From Castanea sativa (Eukaryota; Streptophyta; Magnoliopsida; Fagales; Fagaceae), in the NCBI RefSeq assembly GCF_040712315.1, contig NC_134022.1, positions 2,542,001 through 2,606,000 on the forward strand: DNA of 64,000 nt, written 5' to 3'. This document shows, one piece after another, positions 23,181-35,002 of the stretch; the first letter of the stretch is position 1, and the number at the start of each line of letters is the position of its first letter. The notes beneath the pieces were generated by a model, which saw only the letters and a program-made list of their open reading frames with translations, was not told the origin of the DNA and made no database searches. The position numbers and the translations under genes are program-made.

Positions 23181-25050
23181 AAAAAAATTGCTATTGATGA
23201 AATTTATGGATGATTTTGAGCTTTATTAATATGTGGACTTGAACGTGAACTTGAAATGACTAGGTATAAGATGTTATTTCAAATCCATAATATTAAAAGT
23301 GTACTCGAATATGATAGGATGCAGTTAGGTTATTATTTTTGAAATGTTGTTGCAACATGCCCAAATAAATGAGGAACAAAAGGCATTGAGGCACGTACCT
23401 TGAAGAGTTCTTCAACAGATTCCAGTGTTGTATTTGTGAATTGACTTTTTGCTGATTCCCAATAAAATAAGTGGTGGGTAACCACTTAACAATTACATCA
23501 AGGAGAAATCCACAGGAAGAAAAAGTTTAGAAGTCAATTACACATCCACAATCTTACTAACTACTGTGACACATTACATATTCTCCTATCACATCAATTC
23601 GTAAAGGATGTCAGTAAATTTCAGCCACTAAGCTTGGCATTTTCTTAGGAAAAAGAAACCACAGACTCTGATAGAATCAAGAATCTGGACACATCTCCTA
23701 GTTTTGAACATGCATTCAACCTGATAAAACATTACATCCTAACTTTAGTGACCATCCCAATAAAGAGAAGAAAGAAATTAATAAAATGAAGAATAGAAAT
23801 TTCATTAGAATGATGAGAAATGATGCAGAACATCAGACCTGTTGATCTACCACCTAAAAACAATGAAGTACACATTTAAGTATTCCATAAAATATAACTA
23901 CCTTTGCAAAAGGCATATGAAAAATGTACCATGTAATATGCTCTATCAGCCTGACCTTTCCCTTTTGCTAAGATGCCTGCTTCACCTTTCAGTGCATAGA
24001 ACCAAATTCTGTATAATGCTTAGTACCTAGCTTACTTTTGTTTTTTTTGATCAGTAATAGTACCTAGTATTCCTATTACATCTTTCTACTATTTGCCTTT
24101 AAGTAATATAGTTTTTCTATCTTTTCCTAAAAAAAGGGTTTACTTTTCGGAACCTCATGTATATGGAATTGGGTTTACTCCTTAAGCCTCACTATGTTGT
24201 CAAATAAAACCAAAGAAACATGTTTAATTTCTGTCATTGAGTTTTAGGTCCAGTTCAGGTTATGTCTAAGAAATTTATTTCACTGGATATTTGTGTCACA
24301 CCATCATATTTTGCATAATAAATACAATATCAACAGCATTCAGTTTTAAAACTTGACAAAGATCATTCAAGTTCATGCAATCTTCATAGTAATTATAGAA
24401 AATATGCACTCTGACCAACAATATAATATAGTCCAGGGAGTTCAACTGCCTCTACAGTATCCTGTATCAGGGCATGTAAACCACCTATGTCAGCTTAAGT
24501 GGAGCCTTCTCAACCTTCACAAACACCATTGAATCAACTTCTTCTTGAAGAAGCCCCACAACATAAAGAACCTTACGATTGATATTGTTGATAGGCTTAG
24601 AGATTATTATTATCATTATTACTTAAAAAAAAATCATAGAATATATTACATAGTTTTCCAATTATGATTAATTCATAGAGAGAGTAACTTGAATCAGCAA
24701 AAAAAAAAGATAACCAAAAGAAGTTTGATTAATTACAATTCTTTTTTACTAATTAACTTCCCAAAAGAAACTCATTTTAGGGTATTCCAAAATGGAATAG
24801 AACAACAATAAAACAGCACTGAATGAGTATAACCTATCTCATAAGGATTCTATGCAAACCAAGTCTTCCAATCTTATAAAGTGAAATGTGAGTAGGGTAC
24901 AAAAAGATATCTTAAATTAAAAAAATTAATTTATAGACCAATTACTCACTCGTACATGTAAAAACCAAACCAACAGCAAAACTGAATAGGCCATCAAGTT
25001 AGGTTGATCTTCTTGCACAACTAAAATCAAATAGCTTATCAAGATGAAAA
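23181..25050. other. AT-rich intergenic stretch
   Basis: No gene supported. It contains one retroposon-tail micro-insertion at 24031-24057. Confidence 0.4.
24021..24067 (-). repeat. Micro-insertion of a retroposon tail with TSD
   Basis: The insert 24031-24057 (CTTACTTTTG, T run, GATCAGTAA) is flanked by perfect 10-bp copies of TAGTACCTAG. On the minus strand it reads TTACTGATC followed by an A run. Confidence 0.75.
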
Positions 25051-25054
25051 AGGA

Positions 25055-28027
25055 GGTGTTTTTTTTTTTTGTTAAGTAATTGTAAATTATTAAATTTGGA
25101 GAAGTGTATACTGGAAGTATTCAGAGATTTAAAAAATAGAAAGATACAAAAGATAGAAAAGGAAGCTATAAGATTAGGGATACAAGTACAACGAGTAGAA
25201 AAAATCCATAAGAAAAAAGGCTGAGATAGTGTCACCCATTCAAAGAGAGTTTTCAAGAAAAGAAACATGAGATTCGGTATAGAAAGCTTCTTCTCCACAA
25301 ATCTCCACAGATTTCTCTCTCTAAATGCACCATAGAATACAGGCTGGCCCTGCCCGCCATATAGTTCCATACCTACGGCACCCCATCATTCCACTTCAAG
25401 ACTCCATCATAGACTTGATTGAATTTGGCATGACCCAAGCAATCCTGATGGTGCAGAAGAAAAAAAAAGCCCCACAAATCATAGGCAATTGAACAATAGG
25501 ACAACAGATTACTTAATGTTTCACCAAATAATTTACATGTGCAACACCAATCCATGATTACAATACCTCTTTTACAGAGGTTATTTGCCATTAGAATTTA
25601 TACCAGTGTTGCCTCCCAGACAAATAAGGATACTAGGTGCGGAAATACCTCTCCAAACACACTTCCAAGGAAAATTAAGAGTATGAGCTGCTCTAGTACT
25701 GATCACTGTGTAATAACTCTTGATTTGAAACCCTTTGTTGGTGGAAGGGAGCCAAACCAGCTTATCACCACCAGATGAACCAACCTGTGCAGCATACAAA
25801 TCATCTAAAAACTGAGTCATAGACTCCAACTCCCAATCTTGAATATCTCAAATAAAAATAGGTCTCCAGTGTGCCTTGCCATGTACCCATTCCATACGGT
25901 CAAAGACTCGAGCATCTTTGTCTCTAGTAAATCTAAACAGCTCCGGATGTCTATCTTGAAAGGAACTATTATCATCCCAATGATTCTTCCAAAACAACTC
26001 TTGGGAACCATCCCCTACCTCATATTGGATGTGTGAAGCAAACTGATCCCATCCCTTTCTAATATAATTCCAAAGCCCCACCGCATAAGTCCCTTGCACC
26101 TCTTTGGAGTCCACTGACAAATATCATAACCATATTTGCTATCAATGACTTCCTCCAAAGAGACTCTGGTTCCAAACCATATCTCCATAACTATTTACCC
26201 AGTAAGGCACGATTGAAACATAACAGTTTGCTGATGCCAAATCCCCCTTGTTGTATTGGCTTACACACCGTAAACCAACCAACCAAGTGGAATTTGTGCT
26301 CGCCATGAAGACCTCCCCTAAAAAAATCCCATTGAATCTTCTCTAACTTCTTAGCAACACTGGCTGGTATTAGAAAAAGGGATAAAAATTATGTAAGGAG
26401 ATTAGATAGTGTACTTTTCATCAAAGTCAAATGACCGCCCTTTGAAAGATATAATTTCTTCCAACCCACTAACTTCTCCATTTTCTCAACAATCCCATCC
26501 TAGATACTACAGGATTTGTAAGAAGCATCTAGACCCAGATACTTCATAGGAAGAGAGGAATTACTGCAACCCAGAAAACCATCCACACTCTCTATTATAG
26601 CAACCATCCCAATAGGTACCATCTCAGACTTAGCCAGATTAATATGAAGGCCAGAAACAGCCTCAAAACACAACAAAATGTATCTGAGATGGTGTATCTG
26701 ATCTATATCTGCATCACAAAAGACAATGTATCATCTACAAACGAGAAATGAGAGATAGACGTAGAGTCCCCACCAGATGCAGAGACTGGGAAACCATCTA
26801 TATAACCTTCCTCCTTTGCTTTTAACATCAATCTACCAAATGCCTCCATTACCAAAACAGACAACAATGGTGAAATGGGATCACCTTATTGCAACCCACA
26901 AGTACTGGAAAAGAAGCCTTTAGGAGTACCATTAATAACTGTAGAAAATCGCACCCTAAAAATACAAAATTGGATCCAACGCCTCCATTTCTCTCCAAAG
27001 CCACATCTTTGAAATAAATAATAAAGGAACTCCCAATTAACATGGTCATAAGCCTTCTCCGGATCCAATTCGCACCTAACCCCTAGAACTCCAGATCAAA
27101 GTGGACTATCCACACTCATTTGCGATTAATACTAACTCTAAAATTTGTTTGCTGCCTGCAAAAGCATTTGGAGTGTTGGATATTAGTTTATCTAACACCT
27201 TCTTCACCCTATTCGCAAGAACTTTCGCCAATATTTTGTATACACTTCCAATGAGGCTAATAGGCCTGAAATCCTCTTAACTCCCCAGTCCCTACTTTTT
27301 TTGGAATAAGAGAGATGAAAGTGGGATTGAGACTTCTCTCAAACATTTCTTTATAATGGAAATTGTGAAAGAACCAAATAATATCACCCTTCACCACATT
27401 CCAACATTTCTGAAAGAAATCTATAGTAAAGTCATCAAGACCTGGAGCCTTATCACTATCAACAGAGACAGAGTATAAAGCTTGAAACACCTTTTCTTCT
27501 GTGAATAAATCCTCTGTCTCTATTGCTTCTCCATCTTCCAACATGTCAAACTGAATTCCATCTAGTTTAGGATGCCAAGATTGAGGTTCCTTGAATAAGT
27601 CACTAAAGTACTGCTCAAAACTATTCTGAATCTCCTCTTGGTCAACTGAAATGCTATCCCCCACCTGAAGACTACCAATGAAATTGTTCCTCCTGTGTGA
27701 ATTAGCCAATCTGTAAAAAAGAAGAAGCATATTCCTGTCACCTTCCTTAATGTACACAGCTCGTGAATTCTGTCGCCAACTAATCTCCTCCATAAGCAAA
27801 ATGGTTTCTAAATCAGCTTTGACTGCCTCCCTCCTAAGAATTTCCCACTTGTTAAACTTCTCACCTCCTGCAAACTATCTAGAAGAGTAACCTCCCGCAA
27901 CAAGATTTTTTTTTCTTGTTTCACCCGCACGTCTCCAAAGACCTCTTTATTCCAAATACACTCAAATCGTTCTTCAACACTTTCAGCTTTTGAGCCAAGA
28001 TAAAACTAGGGAACCCCTGACCCTGAT
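25055..28027 (-). mobile_element. L1-type LINE ORF2, decayed (RT and zinc-binding region)
   Basis: Read on the minus strand from 28027 downward: the linker after the endonuclease (RFECIWNKEVFGDV), the RT N-terminal part (27799-27257: SDKAPGLDDFTIDFFQKCW, NPTFISLIPKK), RT core ([13 protein letters not shown] near 27068), an active-site FVDD (26727-26741), the zf-RVT region (26120-25373: WLPSTNKGFQIKSYY, CCTCKLFGETLSNLL) and the usual tail (ELYGGQGQPVFYGAFRERN). The 3' end is a poly(A) (plus-strand T run 25057-25070). Frames are broken by many stops and indels, so it is inactive. The upstream endonuclease end is at 38152-38330, displaced by the Tat insertion. Confidence 0.85.
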
Positions 28028-28531
28028 TGATGTGGGTAAAACTATCATGACGGTCTGACGGGTATGATTGAATTGAAGTGACGGGTAATGTGGTTTAAGA
28101 GAGGACGGATCGGAGGTAGACGGTCGGAAAGAATTTATACATCGCTCTCCTGGCCCCCTCAAACCACGCCATGAGATTAAGGCTGACGTGGCCTTGAGTG
28201 CGACTCACGCAAACGTGAATACGAAGAATTCTTGCGCTGCACATTAGCCTTAATCAAAGGAGCTTTATAAGGAAAGAGCTTGGTAATCAAGGAAAAAAGA
28301 GCCGACTCTACGCCTCTATAAATACATCCAAAATCCCCATGACTAAAGGTACGCACATTTGACCCAACTCTAGCACTTTAGGGTTGAGAAGAAATTCTAA
28401 CTTGACCTTCGGAGGGTTTTTGGCCGGCACCACACCGGTGCCCTCTTTTAGGTCTCTTTGTTTTCTTTTTGCAGGTTTGATTCGAGTTGGAGAGTGCTTG
28501 CAACTTACTGGTGATATTCCCAACATCATCA
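28028..28531 (+). repeat. 5' LTR of the Tat element
   Basis: TGATGTGGGTAAAAC ... AACATCATCA, with inverted TGATG/CATCA ends. TATA box CTATAAATA at 28316-28324 for the sense transcript. It contains several GACGG words. Confidence 0.95.
28316..28324 (+). promoter_or_regulatory. TATA box of the 5' LTR
   Basis: CTATAAATA in the R/U3 part of the LTR; the identical copy is in the 3' LTR at 37931-37939. Confidence 0.6.
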
Positions 28532-28533
28532 GT

Positions 28534-28551
28534 TGGCGCCGTCTGTGGGGA
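28534..28551 (+). promoter_or_regulatory. Primer-binding site
   Basis: TGGCGCCGTCTGTGGGGA begins two bases after the 5' LTR. TGGCGCC starts are usual for Tat/Ogre-type elements and pair with the 3' end of a cellular tRNA; I cannot name the tRNA with certainty. Confidence 0.75.
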
Positions 28552-28608
28552 CGAGAGTGAAAGGAAAACTGATTCAGCCTTTGCTCTATTCCAAAGACGA
28601 AAAGTTGC

Positions 28609-29940
28609 ATGGTACTCACCAGATCAATGGCGACAGTCAACAATCAGGGCGAAGAACCGCACGCTACAGCGCTAGAAAGACAAGTTCAGACGCTTGCTGC
28701 TGCCGTCGAGCGCCTCACTAAGCAGAATAACGACTTGGAGGAGCAACTACGGCAGATGACCGCGCGCCAAAGTGAACCACAGGAGGACCAGGAAGTCGCG
28801 AGCCCGGAGGGGAGGGATCGCGTCAGGCCTGAAGGTAGCACTGCACCGACCAGACAGGAACGGCAGGAGACGAACCCGCCGTCTGCTTTGGACTCCATGC
28901 AACCTCATATCACCGCTGAAATGCAGGAGATGAGGGAACGCATGGATGCGATGATGAACGCCCTTAAGGGCCGGGTATCCAGCAACCTGGACGACCTAGT
29001 CCACAGAACGGATTCGCCCTTCACGGCTTTGGTGAACACGTGCCCCGTTCCTCCGAAATTTCGTATGCCCCATGTGGAAAACTACGACGGATCTAAAGAC
29101 CCAGTGGATCACTTGGAGTCCTTCCGAACCCTAATGCATCTTCAGGGTGTACCGGATGAGATAATGTGCAGGGCTTTTCTCACCACTTTGAAAGGACCTG
29201 CAAGGGATTGGTACAGAAGGCTGACGCCAAATTCCATCGGCACTTTCAAGGAGCTAGGCGCACAGTTCGTGTCACACTTTATTGGGAGCCATCGTCATAA
29301 GAAGTCTGTTGCATGTATACTGGGTATTAAGCAACGAGAAGACGAGACACTAAGGTCCTATATAGCCCGCTTCAATAAGGAGTCCCTCTTGATAGACGAC
29401 GCAGATGACAAGATATTGGTGGCAGCGTTCACGAACGGGCTACGAGAGGGTAATTTCTTGTTCTCTCTATGTAAAAATGACCCAAAAACTATGTCCGATG
29501 TATACTACAGGGCGACAAAGTATATGAACGCAGAGGACGCCCTGCTAGCCAGGGACGACTATAAACCCGGAAAAAGGGAAAGACAGGAGGATACGAAACC
29601 AGATAATGGACGAAAAGCGGCAAGAACCAGAGATCGACGGGAAGATCGACGGGAAGATCGGAGATCCAAACCACCTTCGGGGAGGTTTACGAGTTTCACC
29701 CCCCTCACCGCCCCGATTGACCAGGTGTTAATGCAAATCAAAGATGAAGGAACCCTGACGTTCCCGGGCAAATTGAAGGGTGATCCGAACAAAAGGCCAC
29801 GAGATAGATACTGCCGCTTTCATCGTGACCACGGCCATGATACGATGGACTGTTACGACCTGAAGCAACAGATCGAAGCCCTCATCAGGCAAGGAAGGTT
29901 GCAGAGGTTCGTGAGAAAAGAGAGAACGGATCAGCCCTAG
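28609..29940 (+). CDS. gag: Tat element Gag
   Basis: 443 codons from the first ATG after the PBS. Residues about 20-60 form a likely coiled coil (ALERQVQTLAAAVERLTK). Residues 140-310 are a retrotrans_gag domain with the conserved order VENYDGSKDPVDHLESF, FLTTLKGPARDWYRRL, and LRSYIARFNKESLLIDDADD. A basic, arginine-rich stretch follows (DRREDRREDRRSK). Near residue 400 there is a Cys/His cluster (YCRFHRDHGHDTMDCYDLK) typical of Tat Gag, the counterpart of the zinc knuckle. Gag packages the element RNA in cytoplasmic particles. It ends at TAG 29938-29940, in the same frame as the pol that follows, so the stop may be a gag/pol suppression point or a simple CAG-to-TAG mutation. Confidence 0.9.
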   Translation: MVLTRSMATVNNQGEEPHATALERQVQTLAAAVERLTKQNNDLEEQLRQMTARQSEPQEDQEVASPEGRDRVRPEGSTAPTRQERQETNPPSALDSMQPHITAEMQEMRERMDAMMNALKGRVSSNLDDLVHRTDSPFTALVNTCPVPPKFRMPHVENYDGSKDPVDHLESFRTLMHLQGVPDEIMCRAFLTTLKGPARDWYRRLTPNSIGTFKELGAQFVSHFIGSHRHKKSVACILGIKQREDETLRSYIARFNKESLLIDDADDKILVAAFTNGLREGNFLFSLCKNDPKTMSDVYYRATKYMNAEDALLARDDYKPGKRERQEDTKPDNGRKAARTRDRREDRREDRRSKPPSGRFTSFTPLTAPIDQVLMQIKDEGTLTFPGKLKGDPNKRPRDRYCRFHRDHGHDTMDCYDLKQQIEALIRQGRLQRFVRKERTDQP

Positions 29941-32900
29941 GAGCAGGGTCAAAGACGGGAAAACGAGCGTCCCAAACCACCAGTCGCGGACATACGGATG
30001 ATAATGGGGGGCAGTACACCAACGGGGTCGTCTAAAAAAGCCAGAAAGACCTATCTACGGGCCGTACAAAATGTCCAGTCAACGGGCTCTTCACTTGAAA
30101 GAATACGGCGGAACAGCTCCAGCATCGAGTTTTCTGAAGAAGAGGCCCGACGCCTTCACCACCCTCATGACGACGCGCTTGTGGTTAGTATACAGGTCAG
30201 CGACTTCAACGTTCACCGAGTTCTGGTGGACAACGGGAGCTCGGCGGACATCCTTTACTACCCCGCGTTCCAACAGATGGGGATTGCAAAAGAGCGACTG
30301 GTCCCGGCATGCACACCCCTCGTCGGCTTCGGGGGAACCCGGGTCCATCCTTTAGGATCCGTCACCTTGGCAGTGACGGTAGGAGACTACCCGCAGCAAG
30401 TAACCAAGAATGTTTCCTTCCTAGTGGTTGATTGCTCCTCAGCGTATAATGCGATACTAGGGCGACCCACTCTCAACGCATGGAAGGCCGTCACTTCTAC
30501 CTACCATTTGATGATCAAGTTCCCCACCGAGCATGGAGTTGGAGAACTGCGCGGAAATCAGGTGGCCGCACGGGAATGTTACGTGGCCATGATGGAGATG
30601 GATGACCATGTACAGGCAATGAACATCGAGGAGCAGAGAACAGCGGCAGAACCCGTGGAAAGATTGGAGGAGGTGCAACTGGACGATTCAAGGATCGATC
30701 GGACCACCAGGATAGGAACCTCGATAGGCCAAACGGTTCGACATGCGCTTCTGCTATTCCTCAGAGAGAACCAAGACGTATTCGCGTGGAGCCATGAGGA
30801 CATGCCAGGAATAGATCCAGCAGTCATTGTCCACAAATTGAACGTGTCGCCTTCGTTCTCTCCAGTTCGACAAAAGAAGCGCGTATTCGCCCCTGAACGG
30901 GATCGTGCAGCGGCAGAGGAAGTGCAGAAGCTACGGGAAGCAAACTTCATATGAGAGGTATACTACCCTGACTGGCTGGCAAACGTGGTGATGGTTAAAA
31001 AGTCAAATGGAAAGTGGAGAATGTGCGTCAACTTCACGGACCTGAATAGAGCGTGCCCTAAAGACAGTTACTCGCTCCCACGCATTGACGCTTTAGTGGA
31101 CTCCACCGCTAGACATGAGTTGTTGAGCTTCATGGACGCCTTCTCAGGGTACAACCAGATCAAGCTGGAGGAAACGGATCAAGAGAAAACGTCGTTTGTG
31201 ACAAGCCAAGGGCTTTTCTGCTACCAAGTGATGCCGTTCGGACTGAAGAATGCAGGGGCCACGTACCAGCGATTGATGAACAAAATGTTCGCGCACCAGA
31301 TTGGCCGGAACGTCCAGGTCTATGTAGATGACATGCTGGTGAAGAGTGTAAAGGTGTCGGATCATCTGAGGGATCTACAGGAGACTTTCAACATTCTTCG
31401 AACGTACAAAATGAAACTGAACCCAAGCAAGTGCGCATTCGGAGTGACCGCAGGAAAGTTCCTAGGCTTCATGGTGTCCCAGCGGGGCATAGAAGTCAAC
31501 CCCGAGAAAGTGGAAGAAATTATGGGGCTGTCTCCCCCAAGAACGGTGAAGGAAGTGCAAAGTTTGACAGGGAAGATAGCAGCTCTGAACAGGTTTGTAT
31601 CAAGGGCAACGGACAAATGTCTGCCTTTCTTCAAAACACTAAGAAGATCTTTCGAATGGACGGACGAATGCCAAAAGGCATTTGAGGAGTTAAAAGTATA
31701 TCTCTCCGCACCGCCACTGCTTAGTCCGTCCACACCAGGGGAGGAGTTATTCCTGTACCTTGCCGTCTCGCCAGCAGCCATAAGTGCGGCTCTCATTAGG
31801 GAGGAAGGAAAGATGCAGAAGCCCGTGTACTTTGTGAGCCGAGCGCTAAGGGGTGCGGAGGAGAGATATCCACGGATGGAGAAAATTGCCTTCGCCCTCC
31901 TAACCGCGGCACGAAAGCTGAAGCCGTATTTTCAAGCACATCCCATAATAGTCCTAACGGACCAGCCCCTGCGAAGAGCGATGAATAATCCTGAAACTTC
32001 TGGGTGGATGGCTTTATGGGCGATTGAGTTGAGTGAGTATGATATCCGATACCAGCCACGAACAGCGATGAAAGGGCAAATATTGGCAGACTTCATCGCA
32101 GAATTCACTACGACTGAGGAGCACGGGGCAGAAGAGACGCCCACATGGAGAATTCACATAGACGGATCCTCTAATAGGCATGCGGGAGGAGTCGGAGTTG
32201 TACTCCACACACCGGAAGGAGATAAGATCGAATGCATGATCCGTCTGGAGTTCCCCACTACGAACAACGAAGTAGAGTATGAGGCCCTGGTGGCGGGATT
32301 GGAACTTGCAACAGCAGCTGGGGCAAGGAAGGCAGCAGTCTACTCCGACTCTCAAGTCGTAGCCAGCCAAGTCAATGGGAACTATGATTGCAGGAATGAA
32401 CGAATGAGGGGGTACCTCGAAAAAGTGAAGGAACTAGCGAGTAACCTCCAATTCACGATAGCTCAGGTCCTAAGAGAAGAGAATCAAGAGGCAGACCGAC
32501 TCGCCAAGGCTGCTTCGGCCGAACCAATGGCCGCTCCAGAACAGGTATTATCCTTTGTCCAATATTCATCGCTACTAGATAACGTGCGGGTACAGGAATT
32601 AAGCACTGAGGACGATTGGACGGCTCCGATCGTGGCTTACCTTAAGGACGGGAAGCTGCCAGACAGCAGGCAAGACGCAAGAAAGTTGAAAGTTAAGGCT
32701 GCCCGATTCGTACTGATTAAAGGCATCCTCTACAAAAGAGGATTCTCCCGACCGTATCTAAGGTGCCTCGGCCATGACGAAGCCGACTACGTAATGAGGG
32801 AAGTTCACGAGGGAATCTGTGGAAACCACTCGGGATCAAGGTCTCTGGTGCACAAGCTACTACGAGCGGGGTACTACTGGCCGACAATGCAAAAGGACGC

Positions 32901-33852
32901 CCATACGCACGTCAGAGCCTGCGACAAGTGTCAACGGTTTGGCAACCTCATTAGACAGCCGACGGAGGAACTCACACCCATGACGGCCCCATGGCCGTTT
33001 GCACAATGGGGGTTAGATATCATGGGCCCATTTCCAATAGCAGCAAGACAACTGAAGTTCTTGGTAGTTGGCATCGACTACTTCACCAAGTGGGTGGAAG
33101 CCGAAGCCCTTGCAACTATCACGGAGAAAAACATTCGCAGCTTTGTATGGAGAAGTATTATTTGCCGATATGGGATCCCGAGAGTGCTCGTTTCCGACAA
33201 TGGGAAGCAATTCGACAATGATGCATTCCGAGACTTCTGCTCTCAGCTAGGTATCAAGAACCACTATTCGTCGCTCGCACACCCCCAGGCCAACGGACAA
33301 GTCGAAGTCACGAACCGATCCTTGCTGAAAATTATCAAGACCCGGCTCGAGGGGGCAAAAGGCATATGGCCAGATGAACTACCGAGTGTGCTGTGGGCGT
33401 ACAGAACAACTGCAAGGACGCCAACAGGAGAGACGCCATTTCGATTGGCGTTTGGTGCTGAAGCCCTCATACCGGCAGAAGTGGGGTTGACGAGCTATCG
33501 CGTGGAAAGCTATGACGAGAACAAGAACGTTGAGGCATTACGACTGGAGCTTGATCTTGTCGATGAAGTTAGGGCAAACGCAGAACAGAGACTGGCACGG
33601 TACCAAGACATGATGGCGAAACACTACAACTCCAAGGTCCGGCATCGAGACTTCAAGGTTGGAGATCTGGTGTTACGAAGAGTGCTTGGCGCTACGAAGG
33701 ATGCATCCCTAGGAAAGCTGGGTCCTAACTGGGAAGGCCCGTACAGAATCATCTCATGGCACCAGAAAGGAACGTACTACCTAGAGACGCTAGACGGAAG
33801 GAAGTTGGGCCATCCCTGGAACACGGAGCACCTGAAGAAGTACTACCAATAG
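29941..33852 (+). pseudogene. pol: Tat element Pol: protease, RT, two RNase H, integrase (interrupted)
   Basis: Same frame as gag. Order: aspartic protease with LVDNGSSADILYY (about 30226); RT with KWRMCVNFTDLNRACPKDSY, FMDAFSGYNQIK and the catalytic YVDD at 31321-31332; RNase H of the Ty3 type (FLYLAVSPAAISAALIREEG); a second, archaeal-like RNase H starting WRIHIDGSSNRHAGGVG with NNEVEYEAL and VYSDSQVVASQV; integrase with an HHCC finger (GNHSGSRSL ... ACDKCQRF) and D, D, E residues in LDIMGPFP, LVSDNGKQF and NGQVEVTNR; ends HPWNTEHLKKYYQ. A TGA at 30952-30954 sits where a CGA arginine codon would be expected before EVYYPDWLANVV, consistent with CpG deamination. Apart from that and the gag stop, the frame is open for about 1,740 codons in total. 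Confidence 0.93.
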
Positions 33853-34019
33853 TGCAGCAATCAGAAGACGATATCTACTGCCTAATTTTTTGTTTAATTT
33901 TTAAACAGTCATAGCTTTTACTTCTCTACTTATGTTTTCTTTTCAAATGACAATCTGGTTTGTTAAACTTATGAGAGGAATTTTTATTCAGAAAATACGG
34001 AATGCATGCTGGTGAAAAA

Positions 34020-34710
34020 TCTACAAGTCCATAAGTGGAAGGATCATCCAAAGGATGAACAAACTACAAGTCCACGAAGTGGACGGATCTTCCAAAGGAT
34101 GAACAAACTATGAGTTCACCAAGTGGACGGATCATCCAAAGGATGAACAAACTACGAGTCCATAAGTGGACGGATCATCCAAAGGATGAACAAACTACGA
34201 GTCCACCAAGTGGACGGATCATCCAAAGGATGAACATACTACAAGTTCACCAAGTGGACGGATCATCCAAAGGATGAACAAACTACGAGTCCATAAGTGG
34301 ACGGGTCATCCAAAGGATGAACACACTACAAGTTCACCAAGTGGACGGATCATCCAAAGGATGAACAAACTACAAGTCCTCCAAGTGGACGGATCATCCA
34401 AAGGATGAACACACTACAAGTCCATAAGTGGACGGATCATCCAAAGGATGAACAAACTACAAGTCCACGAAGTGGACGGATCCTCCAAAGGATGAGCACA
34501 CTACAAGTCCATAAGTGGACGGATCATCCAAAGGATGAACAAACTACAAATCCACGAAGTGGACGGATCCTCCAAAGGATGAACAAACTACGAGTCCACA
34601 AAGTGGACGGATCATGACCAACATGTACGTCCACAAAGTGGACGGATCATCCAACAAGCAAGTCCACAGAGTGGACGGACCATCCAAGATATGAACAGTC
34701 TACAAGTCCA
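34020..34710 (+). repeat. 44-bp tandem repeat array in the Tat element
   Basis: About 13 good copies followed by degenerate ones of a 43-46 bp unit containing AAGTGGACGGATCATCCAAA and GGATGAACAAACTACAAGTC. Spacing of CCAAAGGATGA is about 44 bp from 34048 to 34570. The array lies between the pol stop and the end of the antisense gene. It makes spurious open frames. Such arrays are known in Tat-clade elements. Confidence 0.95.
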
Positions 34711-35002
34711 CAAAATGGACGGATAACGAAAAGATAAAAATCCACGAAGAGGACGGGTTTTCAGAAGAGCAAAAACCATCTGTGGACGGATCCACTGAAG
34801 AGCTGAAAAGTGATATTCAATCAAAACGGACGGATAGTCCATGGCATATTAAAAATATCAGGCAAGGCATAAAGTGACGGATCAAAACATTAACGGGTTA
34901 TCAAAGAGTTACAAATGATACCGTACAGTTCGACAAAAAGGGGTCCAAAAGAGTTTAACAGAATACGGAAAATGAACTTGTTCGTTATAGCTACAAATTA
35001 AA

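Noticed and set aside
28308..28643. Antisense open frame of 111 codons in the 5' LTR
   Set aside because: Also present in the 3' LTR, covers the TATA region, and differs in length through LTR point mutations; a chance frame.
34020..34710. Regularly spaced repeats, CRISPR-like at first glance
   Set aside because: Units are contiguous with no unique spacers, in a plant retrotransposon; simple tandem repeats.
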